Source of the DNA: Pirellulales bacterium | GTDB taxonomy: Bacteria; Planctomycetota; Planctomycetia; Pirellulales; Lacipirellulaceae | Length of the DNA: 64,000 nt | NCBI GenBank assembly: GCA_019636345.1 | Contig: JAHBXQ010000002.1 | Span: 434,001 to 498,000 of the forward strand | Reading direction: 5' to 3' | Part shown: one piece after another, positions 1 through 9,522 of the stretch | How the letters are laid out: every line of letters begins with the position of its first letter | How positions within the stretch are numbered: position 1 is the first letter of the stretch | Notes under the pieces: generated by a model | The model's input: the letters and a program-made list of their open reading frames with translations, nothing else | The model's database searches: none | What the model was told of the DNA's origin: nothing | Made by a program: the position numbers and the translations under genes

Positions 1-17
1 CGTTGCGACCCCTCCTT

Positions 18-2891
18 ATGCGTGAAAACCATATCGCTTGTCCGGCGTGCTACGCCCCCCTGAAGTTCGTCGGGGAGCGAACGTCACTTGTCTGTCGGCA
101 CTGCGGGCATCAGTTCGAAGTCGCCGCGCCGGCCTCGGCGTCCGACGTTCCGGCGCCCGCTCCGCGCCGACCCCGCCGACCGCCGGTCGAACTCGTCGAC
201 CTGGCAGAAGAATCCCCGTCCGGCGGGATTCAGAACGTCGTCGTCGGAGCGGCGGTGGGCGTCATTGTCGCAGTGCTGGTCGTCGCAGCGGCGATCGCGC
301 TCAAGTCGGACAGTGCCCCGGCCGAGGCCCGCGTCGAGCCCGCGGCGACCGACGTCGAACCTCCGCATGTGGTCGGTTGGCTGAGCAATAAGGTGCCGCT
401 GATCGTCCTGGCCAAGCCTGAGGCCCGGAGTCCCGTAACGCACGAGGCTCCCCCGCCATCGTCCGCCGATTCGTCCGCCGAGCCAGCAACTGTCGCGGCT
501 TCGCCGGAGGAGTCCCCGGGAGTCGTGCCCCCGCTGCGTTCCGGCGCCCTGCCGCCGGTCGTTGCGCAGGTCGAGGAGTCGCCGTCGGGGCCAGCGGCGA
601 CTGCCCCCTCGCTCCCGACGGACCCCGGTCCTCCCTCGACCGATTCGCCCCGACTCGCTTCCTCCCGTCCCTGGCGCTATCACTGGCGGATCGGCGACGT
701 CCACGACTACGAGTTTGAACTCGAGGCCGGCCTCCCGGAAGATCGGCAGGAGATTTCCGGGACCTGGAACCTGCGCGTCGCGGGGGTGCATCGCGAGCCG
801 GAACCGGAACGCCTCTCCGCGCAAGGCACGGCGTTCGTCGTCGCGCCCGACGGGTATCTCGTGACGTGCGAGCACGTGGTGCGAGACGCGGCGCGGGTGA
901 TCGTCCACCTGGGCGATCGGCACTGGCCGGCCGAAGTGCTTGCCGTCGACGCCCTGCAGGACTTGGCCTTGGTGCGTGTCGCGGCCGACGATTTGCCCGT
1001 GCTGGCGATTTCGTCCGCTGAGGACGTCGATCTGGGCGCCGAGGTGCGGGTGATCGGGTTCCCCTTGGCGTCGCTGTTCGAGAGCCGCGGCATCAAGATG
1101 ACGACCGGCACGGTCACCGGCCTCACGGAGACGAACCGGCAGGGGGTGCGATTATTCCAAGTCGACGCGTCGGTCAATCCGGGCAACAGCGGCGGCCCCT
1201 TGCTGAACGACGTCGGCGAGGTCGTCGGGGTCGCCAGCAAGTACCTTGCGGCGGCCACTCTGTCCAACGTCGGGATGGCGGCGCCGGCGGCCGAGGTCCG
1301 GCGGTTCTTGCGCGACGCCGGGCTCGAGATTTCCGCCTCGACCGCCTCGACCAAACTCACCGGCACTGAAATCGCCAAACGGGCCGTCCCCTCGGTGGCG
1401 TACGTCGAGTTGGAACTCGACCCCGAGGTCGCCCGGGTCTACAAGATCGAGTTCCGCGCCGATCACCGCGGAACGACGGTCGCCCCGCGCCGCGCCCCGT
1501 TTCCTGGCTGGCACGACTCGGCGCGGGTCGTGCGCACGCCGACGTTCCGGTCCGAGCCGGGAAGCTTTCACGTCACGAGCGACGGCACGGTCGACGAGTA
1601 CGAAGGGGGATACAGCCTCCCGTACGTACTCGACCCCGCGGCTGCCGTCGTCGTCGAGTCCGTCGCGCATGGCGGCAAGAGCAAATGGCATAGCGTGCGG
1701 GAGTCGACGTTCAGCGTCCCTCGGCCTGGGGCGCGGATCGAGTTTCCCTCGGTCATGCCGCACGGGTTTCCCGCTCCCCGTTCGTTTGCCGGCCGGACTT
1801 CGGGGAGCTTGTTCGGAACGGATGAGCCCGAGGCGGACCTGTACGACGCCCTCGAAACGATCGACTACGAGGTGCAAAGCGAGACGGAGGACGAGGTCGT
1901 GATCGCTCGGCAGTACGAGTTCAAGACGACCGACGGCTCGCCCCCGCTTTACCGCCAGCAAGGGACCGGCACGATCCGCTTCAGCAAGCGACGCGGCGAA
2001 GTCGTCGACGCGGAGCACCAGATCGACCTGTCGGTTCGCGGCGACGACGGCGTCGTGCGCACCGTGCCGGCCAAGCTCGCATACCGGCTGCGCAACCCGA
2101 CGCTCGTCGCGGCCGAGCGCGGGGTTCGGTCCGCGCTCGAGGCGGGACGCCGGCTTCGTGATGCGACGACGGCTCGCCCGCCGCAAGACGAGCAGCCCTC
2201 CGAAACGCCGCTCGACGACCCTCGTCGAATCGACCAGTTGCTTCGCTCGCTCGACCCCCGCCGGGTGGCGCGCGAACAGTCGCAAGTCGTGGACGAGTTC
2301 ATCCTGGAGCATGCCCCTCCGGAATTCGTCGAGCAAGTGCGTCGCGCGACCAGCCCGTCGCATGCCGACGAGTTGCGCGAACTGGGGCGGCTGGCCGTCG
2401 TCCCCGACCGCCAGGATCGGGTCGTCGCCGTGCTGATCGCTCACGCCCGCGCGGGCCGTCCGTTCGACGTCGAACCGGCGATCCAATCGCTCAAGCGCTG
2501 GGCGAGCGACAAACACGTTCCCGACTTGCTGCGACTCTACGAGTTCATGGGCGGCGGAATGAACTGGCCGGAACGCGAGGCGATTCTGGAGATCCTCGTC
2601 GAGCTGAACGCCCCGGCGTCGATCGACGCCCTCGTCGGCCTGCTGGGAGACAAGCAAAACGGTCGGCGCGTCGTCGAGGCGCTCGTGAAGATTGGTCCGC
2701 CGGTCCAGGACGCGGTCGTCAAGGCGCTGAAGAATCCGCACGGGATGGTCCGGGCTGGCGCGGCCGACGTGCTTCGCGAAATGGACGCAAAGGAGGCCCT
2801 TCCCGCCTTGCGCGCCGCCTTGGCCGAGGAGACCAACTGGCAAGTCCAGATCCGTTTCGAGTCGGCAATCCGCCGTCTCGAACGCCAGTAG
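18..2891 (+). CDS. Zinc-ribbon / trypsin-like (HtrA-type) serine protease / HEAT-repeat fusion
   Basis: Predicted membrane-anchored serine protease of about 957 residues. The N-terminus has a CPAC...CRHCG zinc ribbon (residues 7-32). A hydrophobic, Val/Ala-rich membrane segment follows at about 71-95, then a long Pro/Ser-rich linker. The S1C-type protease domain carries a full triad: His286 (CEHVV), Asp315 (QDLAL) and Ser391 in GNSGGPL. A beta-rich middle region of unknown type follows, and the last ~125 residues look like HEAT/Armadillo repeats. No PDZ domain is seen, unlike DegP. The architecture suggests a cytoplasmic zinc ribbon, one membrane pass and an extracytoplasmic protease; the topology is inferred. 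I chose the ATG at 18. An in-frame TTG at 3 or a start left of the window cannot be excluded. Confidence 0.85.
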   Translation: MRENHIACPACYAPLKFVGERTSLVCRHCGHQFEVAAPASASDVPAPAPRRPRRPPVELVDLAEESPSGGIQNVVVGAAVGVIVAVLVVAAAIALKSDSAPAEARVEPAATDVEPPHVVGWLSNKVPLIVLAKPEARSPVTHEAPPPSSADSSAEPATVAASPEESPGVVPPLRSGALPPVVAQVEESPSGPAATAPSLPTDPGPPSTDSPRLASSRPWRYHWRIGDVHDYEFELEAGLPEDRQEISGTWNLRVAGVHREPEPERLSAQGTAFVVAPDGYLVTCEHVVRDAARVIVHLGDRHWPAEVLAVDALQDLALVRVAADDLPVLAISSAEDVDLGAEVRVIGFPLASLFESRGIKMTTGTVTGLTETNRQGVRLFQVDASVNPGNSGGPLLNDVGEVVGVASKYLAAATLSNVGMAAPAAEVRRFLRDAGLEISASTASTKLTGTEIAKRAVPSVAYVELELDPEVARVYKIEFRADHRGTTVAPRRAPFPGWHDSARVVRTPTFRSEPGSFHVTSDGTVDEYEGGYSLPYVLDPAAAVVVESVAHGGKSKWHSVRESTFSVPRPGARIEFPSVMPHGFPAPRSFAGRTSGSLFGTDEPEADLYDALETIDYEVQSETEDEVVIARQYEFKTTDGSPPLYRQQGTGTIRFSKRRGEVVDAEHQIDLSVRGDDGVVRTVPAKLAYRLRNPTLVAAERGVRSALEAGRRLRDATTARPPQDEQPSETPLDDPRRIDQLLRSLDPRRVAREQSQVVDEFILEHAPPEFVEQVRRATSPSHADELRELGRLAVVPDRQDRVVAVLIAHARAGRPFDVEPAIQSLKRWASDKHVPDLLRLYEFMGGGMNWPEREAILEILVELNAPASIDALVGLLGDKQNGRRVVEALVKIGPPVQDAVVKALKNPHGMVRAGAADVLREMDAKEALPALRAALAEETNWQVQIRFESAIRRLERQ

Positions 2892-3108
2892 CGCGGCGCC
2901 TCCGCCGGCGGCTCGCCGCAGCCCTGCAAGCGTCGTCCCCCGGTTTGCATCGTCGGGGACGCCTTGGCGATGGCCAACTGCCCCGTTATCTGGCACGATC
3001 GAAGGGATGCCGCCCGCTGCCGGTCGGCGTCCTCCTCGCTTCTCCGTCCTCATCGCACGTGCTATGTCTGCACAGCGAGCCCGAATCCGTCCGGCGCACC
3101 GCCATGCC

Positions 3109-4035
3109 GTGAAGAGTCCGTTCCGGGCCTTTACGCTTGTGGAATTGCTCGTGGTGATTGCGATCATCGGGATTCTCGTCGGCCTGCTGCTGCCGGCGAT
3201 TCAGGCGGCGCGTGCTGCGGCGGTTCGCACCGACTGCGCCAGCAGGCTGCGGCAGTGGGGCCTCGCGATGCTCACCCATCACGACGTCAAGAAACGGTTC
3301 CCCGCCGGCGCCCAATCGAATCCCCGCGGGACCTGGGTGATGCACATGTGGGGCTATGTCGAGCAGGGGCCCCTCGCCGCGGGGACCGACTTGTCCCAGC
3401 ATTTTTTCCTCGCCCCCGCCACGCTCGACAACGGCTACTCGCTCCGCGGGCCGACCGGGCAGCACGTCCCTCTGTACGACTGCCCCGCCGATGGCGAGGG
3501 GAGCGATCAGATCCTCGGCCGGTACCAGCGGCGGCGCGGAAACTACGTGATCAACTGGGGCAACGCCCGTTACGGACAGGTGCTCGAGCCGGCGGGGATC
3601 GCCCCCTTTTCCCACGAATGGGGCAGCCGCAAGACGCCTCGCAAAACGCGGCTGGTCCACGTCACCGACGGCACGTCCGCGACGCTGCTGATGTCCGAAA
3701 CGCTCAAGGCCACGAGCCCGCGCGACAACGACTGGCGCGGCGACGTCCAGAACGACGATGGCGTCTTCCGATTCCACACGCTGCTCTCCCCCAACACCTC
3801 GGCGCCCGACGTCATCGAGTCGGGCTGGTTCGAACGGAACAACGACCCGCTGATGCCCGCGGTCGCCGGGGTCGCCAGCTCCCAGGTCGCCGCCGCCCGC
3901 AGCCGCCACCTCGGCGGGGTCAACGCCTTGCTGTGCGACGGTTCGGTCCGCTTCGTCAGCGACGAGATCTCGCTCGACGTCTGGCAGGCGTTGGGTTCGA
4001 TGAACGGCGCCGAAAACGTGGAGTTCGCCGACTGA
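3109..4035 (+). CDS. DUF1559 type II pseudopilin-like protein
   Basis: Pseudopilin-like secreted protein of the large planctomycete DUF1559 family. It has a class III signal, [20 protein letters not shown], preceded by a short basic leader, so a prepilin peptidase should cut just before the Phe. The middle carries [11 protein letters not shown]. The C-terminus has the family H-x9-DG signature ([12 protein letters not shown]) followed by SVRFV. The GTG at 3109 gives the usual short leader (VKSPFRA). In-frame ATGs at 3007 and 3064 would give atypically long leaders and are less likely, although no strong ribosome site settles it. The next gene overlaps by one base (TGATG), so the two are translationally coupled. 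The exact role of DUF1559 proteins is unknown. Confidence 0.85.
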   Translation: MKSPFRAFTLVELLVVIAIIGILVGLLLPAIQAARAAAVRTDCASRLRQWGLAMLTHHDVKKRFPAGAQSNPRGTWVMHMWGYVEQGPLAAGTDLSQHFFLAPATLDNGYSLRGPTGQHVPLYDCPADGEGSDQILGRYQRRRGNYVINWGNARYGQVLEPAGIAPFSHEWGSRKTPRKTRLVHVTDGTSATLLMSETLKATSPRDNDWRGDVQNDDGVFRFHTLLSPNTSAPDVIESGWFERNNDPLMPAVAGVASSQVAAARSRHLGGVNALLCDGSVRFVSDEISLDVWQALGSMNGAENVEFAD

Positions 4036-4439
4036 TGCGTTCCCGCTTGCGAGGATTCGCCCTGGCGCTCGCGACGTCGGGATCGTTCTGGGGATGCTCC
4101 GAGCCGACCACGGGCACGGTCTTCGGGACGGTCGCGGTGGGCGGGGCGCCCGTCGAGACGGGGGCGATCACGTTCATCCCCGAGAACCTCAAAGGCCGCA
4201 CGACGGGGGCCGAAATTGCCGACGGCCGCTACCGCACGACGTCGTCGCTGGGGCGGATGCGGGTCGAAATCCGCGTCCCGCGGGTCGTCGGTCAGAAGAA
4301 GCTGTACGACGCCCCCGACAGCCCGATGAAGGCGATCCTCGAGGAAACGATCCCCGCTCGCTACCACGACGAGTCGACCCTGACGATCGAGGTCCTGCCC
4401 GGGAACAACGAGCGCGACTTCGAGTTGGAGTTGAAGTGA
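4035..4439 (+). CDS. Carboxypeptidase regulatory-like lipoprotein
   Basis: Small lipoprotein of 134 residues. The N-terminal signal ends in a lipobox-like GSFWGC, so lipidation at that Cys is likely. The remainder (GTVFGTVAVGGAPVETGAITF onward) resembles the carboxypeptidase regulatory-like or transthyretin-like beta sandwich that commonly follows DUF1559 genes in planctomycetes. The start ATG overlaps the stop of the preceding pseudopilin by one base, which implies an operon and coupled translation. A cell-surface or periplasmic structural role is inferred; no catalytic residues are visible. Confidence 0.75.
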   Translation: MRSRLRGFALALATSGSFWGCSEPTTGTVFGTVAVGGAPVETGAITFIPENLKGRTTGAEIADGRYRTTSSLGRMRVEIRVPRVVGQKKLYDAPDSPMKAILEETIPARYHDESTLTIEVLPGNNERDFELELK

Positions 4440-4461
4440 CGCGCCGCCGGCCCCGTGACGC

Positions 4462-5754
4462 TCACTTACCGCTCGGCCCCTTGGCCAGCACCAGCCGCTG
4501 GTTGCCGCGGAACAACACGCCTCCCGGAACGGGCACGGGCGTGGCCACGACGTGGTCGTCGAGCGCGTTCTCGGCGAGCTGCTCGAACCCCTCGTCGCTG
4601 ATCCGGCCGACGAACACTGTGCCGTCGATTCGCGTGGCGTACAGCAGGTCGCCCGTCACCAGCGGCGACGAATAGAACTTGTGTCGGCTCCGGGGGAGAT
4701 CGGCCTGCCAGAACACCTCGCCGGTCGCGACTGCCAGGCACACGAGCTTTCCTTGGTCCCCCAGCACGTAGGCCCGATCGCCGACGATTGCGGGGGTCGG
4801 CACGTCGGCCCCGATTCCTTCCTTCTGCCAAACTCGGTGGGTCGCCGTCACGTCTCCGCGGCCGTCGAGCTTGACTCCGGCGACGAAGTTGCCGCGGCCG
4901 TAGGGGACGACCGCCACTCCGTCGGCGATCGCGGCCGAAGCGATGACCCGCCACATGCCCTCGTTGTTCGGGTTGAACCCGCCGCAGTCCCAGACGAGCT
5001 CGCCGGTGGCGGCGTCGTGCCCGGTCAGGTGGTCGGCGCCCCAGGTGACGAGGATCGTTCTGTCCCCGCTGCGAATCGCTTGCGGGGTCGTGTACGCCTG
5101 GTCCGACTCGCGGGGGCGTTCGTACTTGCGCGCGGTTTTCCACATTTCGTCCCCGCTGGCAACGTCGAGGGCGACCAGAAACGAGTCCCCTTCCTGCATC
5201 ACCGCGACGACGACTTTGCCGTCGACCAGCACGGGCGAAGTGCCCAAATCCCACCACAGCGTGTTGTCGCCGTAGGTTTGCTGCAGGTTCTTTTCCCATA
5301 GCAGGTTGCCGTCAAGATCAAACGCCGCGAGGTCGCCGCTCTTGAAATAGGCGATCGCCCGCTCGCCGTCGATCGCGGGCGAGGGATTGGCCGGCGAGGC
5401 GTCGCGGTGCTTGGCGGGCGACTCTTGGCCGAGCTTGCGTTCCCACCGCGGCTGGCCGTCGAGGCCGTAACAAACGACCGCGTTCTTGCCGTCGATCGCG
5501 CAAGTCAGCACGATTGCATCGCCCCACACGGCGGGGGTCGAGGCCCCGAGCCCGGGCAGGTCGACCGTCCACGCCAAGCTGTCGGGGGCGCCGAACTCGA
5601 TCGGCCCGACAGCCGTCGCCACGGTCCCGGTGCCGGAGGGACCGCGCCAATTGGGCCAATTGTCGGCGACCGCCGCGCGGCTGGTCGCCAGCGCGTTCAA
5701 GGCGAGCAGGGCGACAACCGATCGCGCTGGCGACCATCCGGCAAACCTAGACAT
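4462..5754 (-). CDS. Secreted PQQ-binding-like beta-propeller protein
   Basis: Protein of 430 residues with a signal peptide (ALLALNALATSRAAVA) and then WPNWRGPSGTG, the typical opening of planctomycete BamB/PQQ-like propellers. Repeats of the type hAhDhxxGxxhW are spaced along the chain (for example ALDVASGDEMW, GHDAATGELVW and CLAVATGEVFW), each marking a propeller blade. No dehydrogenase active-site motif is seen, so a redox enzyme is not supported; binding or scaffolding in the periplasm is the cautious reading. The start ATG at 5754 was chosen because it places the signal peptide at the N-terminus. It converges on the lipoprotein gene at its left. A relative with the same fold lies at 26.1-27.5 kb. 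Confidence 0.85.
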   Translation of the reverse strand: MSRFAGWSPARSVVALLALNALATSRAAVADNWPNWRGPSGTGTVATAVGPIEFGAPDSLAWTVDLPGLGASTPAVWGDAIVLTCAIDGKNAVVCYGLDGQPRWERKLGQESPAKHRDASPANPSPAIDGERAIAYFKSGDLAAFDLDGNLLWEKNLQQTYGDNTLWWDLGTSPVLVDGKVVVAVMQEGDSFLVALDVASGDEMWKTARKYERPRESDQAYTTPQAIRSGDRTILVTWGADHLTGHDAATGELVWDCGGFNPNNEGMWRVIASAAIADGVAVVPYGRGNFVAGVKLDGRGDVTATHRVWQKEGIGADVPTPAIVGDRAYVLGDQGKLVCLAVATGEVFWQADLPRSRHKFYSSPLVTGDLLYATRIDGTVFVGRISDEGFEQLAENALDDHVVATPVPVPGGVLFRGNQRLVLAKGPSGK

Positions 5755-6260
5755 GGCAAGATCTCGCACACTGAGAAACTGAAAAGAGGAATTCACCCGC
5801 AGGCAGCGCGGGCCGTTCGAACGATCCGCGTCATCCTTGACGGCTCGACAACTAAGCAAGCGGATTCGCACCGAAGTTTAGCAAATCCGAAACGCATGCG
5901 TCTCGCAACGGGCGGCCGCGGGGGCAGGGGGGAGGCGCGGTATGGGGGGAAACACTTCGGGCGAGACTTCGAGGGCCCTGTTCGCGCTGCCGACCGGGGC
6001 CGATCGCGCCGCTGGCGCCGGAACGGACCCCGGGAATTTTGAGGATTTTCCGCAAAACGCGCGAAGTTCGCCCAATTTGACGCTGCCGGCGGCCGATGCG
6101 CTGAGTACACTTGCAGGATTCGCGAACCTCCGGCGGCCCCGACAGGGGGGATGCGTCGGGGGCTTTGGCCCGGTTCGCGACCTGCCTGACCTGACTGTCG
6201 ACTCGACCCGCCGGGCGAGTTTTCGTTTCCTAGCGACCTTGTATGTGGGGAATTTGCGCG
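5755..6260. other. Divergent intergenic region, 506 bases
   Basis: No convincing gene. The region separates a leftward propeller gene from a small rightward gene, so it should hold promoters for both, but I could not assign clear -35/-10 boxes. It contains GAGTACACTTGCAG near 6105, closely similar to GAGTATACTTGCAG near 41987, which also lies upstream of a rightward gene. This might be a shared regulatory or promoter motif. Confidence 0.4.
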
Positions 6261-6527
6261 ATGCACACGATGGAATCTCATTGGGAGGACGAAGAAAATA
6301 ATCGCCGCGTGGTCTACTCGATCGAGTACGCCAAGTGCGGCGATGCGATCGAGATCAAGGGCCTGACCCCCAAGCAAGTCACGTTCGTCTGCCCCACGTC
6401 GAAGTCGCCCGTTCGCACCATCGGCGTCTGGACCGACAAGGGACGCGACCTGCTGTCGCATCAGCTCCGCACCAGCGGGCATCTGGCCGAACTGCAGGAA
6501 CAACTTGAATCGGGCTTGGCCGTCTGA
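6261..6527 (+). CDS. Small hypothetical protein
   Basis: Predicted 88-residue soluble protein, not recognised. It is mixed charged and polar, with a beta-rich middle (RRVVYSIEYAKCGDAIEIKG, TFVCPTSKSPVRTIGVW) and an amphipathic C-terminal helix (HLAELQEQLESGLAV). There is no signal peptide. The start is uncertain: ATGs at 6243, 6261 and 6270 are in frame, and a GGGG about ten bases upstream favours 6261. It is followed by a strong 15-base-pair hairpin, which supports it being a real transcription unit. Confidence 0.55.
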   Translation: MHTMESHWEDEENNRRVVYSIEYAKCGDAIEIKGLTPKQVTFVCPTSKSPVRTIGVWTDKGRDLLSHQLRTSGHLAELQEQLESGLAV

Positions 6528-6558
6528 TCGGCCGGTCGTTGCGCCGGAATCGATGAAC

Positions 6559-6591
6559 AAGGGCCGCGACTTGCACCAAGTCGCGGCCCTT
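6559..6591. terminator. Perfect 15-bp hairpin between convergent genes
   Basis: AAGGGCCGCGACTTG, loop CAC, then its exact reverse complement. It lies between a rightward gene ending at 6527 and a leftward gene ending at 6692. There is no long T-run, so it is either a rho-independent terminator of the weak-tract kind or a stabilising 3' hairpin usable from both strands. Confidence 0.6.
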
Positions 6592-6676
6592 GTCGCGTTC
6601 AGACGCAGGAATCTGTCGCGTTCAGACGCAGGAATCTGTCGCGTTCAGACGCAGGAATCTGTCGCGTTCAGACGCG
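6591..6676. repeat. Tandem 23-bp repeat, 3 full copies plus a partial
   Basis: The unit TGTCGCGTTCAGACGCAGGAATC (broken here as TGTCGCGTTCAG + ACGCAGGAATC) occurs three times without a gap (6591-6659), then 16 more bases of a fourth copy. It abuts the hairpin at 6559-6591 and ends just before the stop of the PDZ gene. It lies between genes. The copies seem identical, which points to recent expansion. Confidence 0.9.
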
Positions 6677-6691
6677 GAAGATCGGCGTCGG

Positions 6692-7831
6692 CTACCGCGC
6701 CTTGGGCGCCGGCTGCTGCGGCGGGGGCACGACGATCGGCCCGGCGTTGTTCTGAATGATGATCCGCCCGTTGCCGCGGATGATCGTGCCGTTCATGTTC
6801 ACCTGGATCGAGCCGCCCCCCTGCGCGCTGAAATGCTTGGTGAAGTTCTCGTTCTCGCCCCAGCGGTCGAACGTGACCGGCAGTTCAAGTTCCTGCCCGG
6901 CGCGAATGATCTTCATCTGCACGCTTTCGCCCGGGTTGAACGTGGCGATCCGCGCGGTCAGCGCCTCGAAGTTGCCGACCTGCTCGCCGTTGATCTCCGC
7001 GATGACGTCCCCCGCGCGAATTCCGGCTCGCTCCGCCGCGGTGTCCGGGCCGACTTGTTGAACGTACGCCACGGGCTGATTCGGATCGCCCATGATTCCC
7101 AGCTGGGCCCCGCTGGAACGCACTGCCACGTCGAGTCCCGGCCGAGCGGCCCGCAGCGCCGCGAGAGTCGTCTCGGAGTGAGGCGTGCCGTACACCTCCA
7201 CCCGGGTCAGATTCGGCAATTGCTTCGCGAACAGCAACGCGTCGTCCCCCACCGGAGCGCTATGAAAGCTGAGCGTCTGCAACCGGCGGACGTCGACGAG
7301 GTGCTTGAGCCCCTCGTCGCCCCCGGTCCACTTCGGGCCGATGACGACTTGCACAGGCCCCTGGTTCCCGCGGCCGAAGGCGGTCCCGCGTTGGTCGTTG
7401 GCGATTCCTCCCAACTCGACAATCGCCGCCAGCGCCGCATCCTCGCGAACCGCCGCAAGCTGCTCGACCGCAAAGCTGGCCTCGGAGGGATGCGTGTCGG
7501 CCACGGCCGCCAAGGACTCGAGGATCGTCAGCCGCTTGTCGGGATCGCCGGTCTTGGACCACGACAGCAAAATCCGTACGGCGCGCGTCGCCCGTTCCAG
7601 CGAGGGGTCTTTCGCTGCGGCAGCCACGGTCGGCAGGGCCGCCGGGCCGAGGGCCTCGAGCCGGGATTGTGCGAGCTCGCGGACGGCGAATCGCTCGTCG
7701 TCGAGAGCCTCAATCCAGGCGGCGACGTCGGCATCAGCAGCGGGGGACGCAGTTTCTTCGCACCGAGCCCGCCCGCCGAGAAGGGCGGCGATCAGCCCCA
7801 GCGCCAGAAACGTGCGAATGGGGGCGAACAT
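6692..7831 (-). CDS. Secreted HEAT-like / PDZ domain protein
   Basis: Predicted exported protein of 379 residues. A signal peptide (FLALGLIAALLGGRARC) may be a lipobox variant. Helical HEAT-like repeats follow (residues ~35-130), including AVRELAQSRLEALGPAALPT. Next comes a short leucine-rich stretch (HLVDVRRLQTLSFHS, LPNLTRVEVYG), then a PDZ domain at about 230-320 with AGIRAGDVIAEINGEQV. The tail is Pro/Gln rich. There is no protease triad, so it is a PDZ protein without protease activity, probably a binding or scaffold factor in the periplasm. Function is not established. Confidence 0.75.
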   Translation of the reverse strand: MFAPIRTFLALGLIAALLGGRARCEETASPAADADVAAWIEALDDERFAVRELAQSRLEALGPAALPTVAAAAKDPSLERATRAVRILLSWSKTGDPDKRLTILESLAAVADTHPSEASFAVEQLAAVREDAALAAIVELGGIANDQRGTAFGRGNQGPVQVVIGPKWTGGDEGLKHLVDVRRLQTLSFHSAPVGDDALLFAKQLPNLTRVEVYGTPHSETTLAALRAARPGLDVAVRSSGAQLGIMGDPNQPVAYVQQVGPDTAAERAGIRAGDVIAEINGEQVGNFEALTARIATFNPGESVQMKIIRAGQELELPVTFDRWGENENFTKHFSAQGGGSIQVNMNGTIIRGNGRIIIQNNAGPIVVPPPQQPAPKAR

Positions 7832-8119
7832 CGTGAGGAGGACTCGCTGAAGTGACCGCGGCGGCGGGGGCGGCGACTCGTCGCGCCGTACAATTCATTG
7901 TCGACCAAACCGCGGCCGAGTAAAGAGCGACGCGGACGGTCGACCGGCGGCGATGGTTCAATCTCGAGCCCCGGAAGGCCGCGACCTCGACGCCGCATGG
8001 CGTGGCGGCGTGTCGCGAGATGATCGAGCCGCGGCCTCCCCTAGCCCTGCTCCGGCGGCTGGTTTACGCTCGAATCGATCCCCCCTGTCGTCCGTCGTCC
8101 CTCGTCCGCTTGCAGACTC

Positions 8120-9325
8120 ATGAAGTTCGCCCTCCTCGGCGCCGACGACGACACCCTCGCCCTGGCCGAGGCGGCCGTGGCGGCCGGGCATCGGCTGGTC
8201 TGGATCGGCGACTGTCAACCCTACGAACTGGCCGCCCGCGGTTGGGATTCGCTCCGGGCGCCCTCCGACGAGTGGGAGGACCTGCTCGACTCGGACTTGG
8301 CCGACGCCGTGCTCGTCGGCCGCGGCGCCGCCGACGCCGCAGTTCGCAGCCGACAGGTGCAAGAGTTGGTGAAACAGGGGCGACCGGTGCTCGCCAGCTT
8401 TCCGCTGTTCGACTCCGTGCTCAGTTACTTTGAGGTCGACATGGCCCGCGGCGAAAGCGGCGCGGTCGTGCGGCACTACAACCCGGTCGCCTCGTCGGGC
8501 GCCGCCGGCGTCGCGACGGACACGCTGCGCGAGGGCGCCGAGCTGGGGCCTGTTGAGCAAGTTGTTTGCGAGCGAACGATGGCGGACCGGTCGCGCGCCG
8601 CCGTGGTCCGACAGTTCGCCCGTGACGCCGAGTTGCTCGACGTGATCGCAGGCGGGCTCGATCGCGTCGGCGCCCATGCTGCGGCCGGGGCGGCCCCCGA
8701 CGAGCCGTCGGCGTACGCGGGGCTGAGCGTGCAGCTTTCGGGGCGCCAAGCCCTGCCCGTCAGGTGGAGCGTCAGTCCTTCCCACGCCGGCCCGCCGCTG
8801 CGCCTTACGCTGGTGTGCGCCCAGGGACGGCTCGTGATCGATCTCGATCAGCACAACGAGATGACTGCGATCGTGCGCACCCGCAACGGCGCCGACGCGG
8901 CCGAGGCGATGCGGCCGACCGGCGCCGCGGTGCGGGCGCTCGACGAGTTCGTCGCCGAGGTCGCGTCCGTCCCGCACGGTCGATCGGGCGGCTCGACGTG
9001 GCCGCAGGCGCTCCACGTCATGGAATTGGCTGATTCGATCGAGATCAGCCTGCGCCGCGGGCGGATGATCGACGTCCAGGGGCAGCAGCTCACCGAGCAG
9101 CTCGCCTTCCGTGGGACGATGGCCGCGGCCGGATGCGGGCTGCTGTTGGTGCTGCCGCCGCTGCTGTTGGTTGTCGGGTGGCTGGCGGGACTGGCGGGCA
9201 TTGACGCGGGACGGTTCTGGCCGCACGCCCTGCTGGCGCTGCTGGCGCTGTTCTTGGCCCTTCAGGTCCTGCCGAAATTCGTCTACCCCCCCGCCGACGG
9301 CGACAACAACAACAACAACAACTAG
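8120..9325 (+). CDS. Membrane-anchored Gfo/Idh/MocA-like protein
   Basis: Protein of 401 residues resembling Gfo/Idh/MocA oxidoreductases in layout: an N-terminal Rossmann-like fold (MKFALLGADDDTLALAEAAV) and a C-terminal alpha/beta part with GGSTWPQALHVMELADSIE. The nucleotide-binding turn reads GADDDT instead of GxGxxG and the family EKP is not evident, so cofactor binding may be lost. After the domain there are two hydrophobic segments (about 333-356 and 364-384) and a tail of six Asn encoded by six AAC codons. This looks like a membrane-tethered, possibly non-catalytic relative. ATG at 8120 chosen. Confidence 0.65.
   Translation: MKFALLGADDDTLALAEAAVAAGHRLVWIGDCQPYELAARGWDSLRAPSDEWEDLLDSDLADAVLVGRGAADAAVRSRQVQELVKQGRPVLASFPLFDSVLSYFEVDMARGESGAVVRHYNPVASSGAAGVATDTLREGAELGPVEQVVCERTMADRSRAAVVRQFARDAELLDVIAGGLDRVGAHAAAGAAPDEPSAYAGLSVQLSGRQALPVRWSVSPSHAGPPLRLTLVCAQGRLVIDLDQHNEMTAIVRTRNGADAAEAMRPTGAAVRALDEFVAEVASVPHGRSGGSTWPQALHVMELADSIEISLRRGRMIDVQGQQLTEQLAFRGTMAAAGCGLLLVLPPLLLVVGWLAGLAGIDAGRFWPHALLALLALFLALQVLPKFVYPPADGDNNNNNN
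9305..9322 (+). repeat. (AAC)6 microsatellite encoding a poly-Asn C-terminus
   Basis: Six consecutive AAC codons immediately before the TAG stop of the preceding gene. Perfect short tandem repeats of this kind are prone to slippage, so the length of the tail may vary between strains. Confidence 0.9.
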
Positions 9326-9350
9326 GCCAAGTGATCACCCAGCCAACAAC

Positions 9351-9395
9351 CGAGCCGCGAGGCGTAAGCACAAGCCCGAGCCGCGAGGCGTAAGC
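9351..9395. repeat. Two direct copies of a 19-bp element
   Basis: CGAGCCGCGAGGCGTAAGC occurs at 9351-9369 and 9377-9395, separated by seven bases. It lies between genes. It looks like a fragment of a dispersed repeat; I saw no further exact copy in this window. Confidence 0.8.
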
Positions 9396-9522
9396 CCGCG
9401 GAGCAAACCATCGATGGTCTGGGGCGACTGCGCCGACTTTGCGGATTTCGTGGATCCTGCGGCCGCAGGGGCCCGATATCTGGAAGGCACTGTGCTTCAC
9501 TTTTGGCCGAAGGTCCGCTTGG

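Noticed and set aside
1152-3167. 671-codon leftward open frame over the first protease gene
   Set aside because: Antisense shadow; the plus-strand gene has the complete protease triad.
6591-6676. CRISPR array
   Set aside because: The 23-base units follow each other with no spacers, and there are no cas genes.
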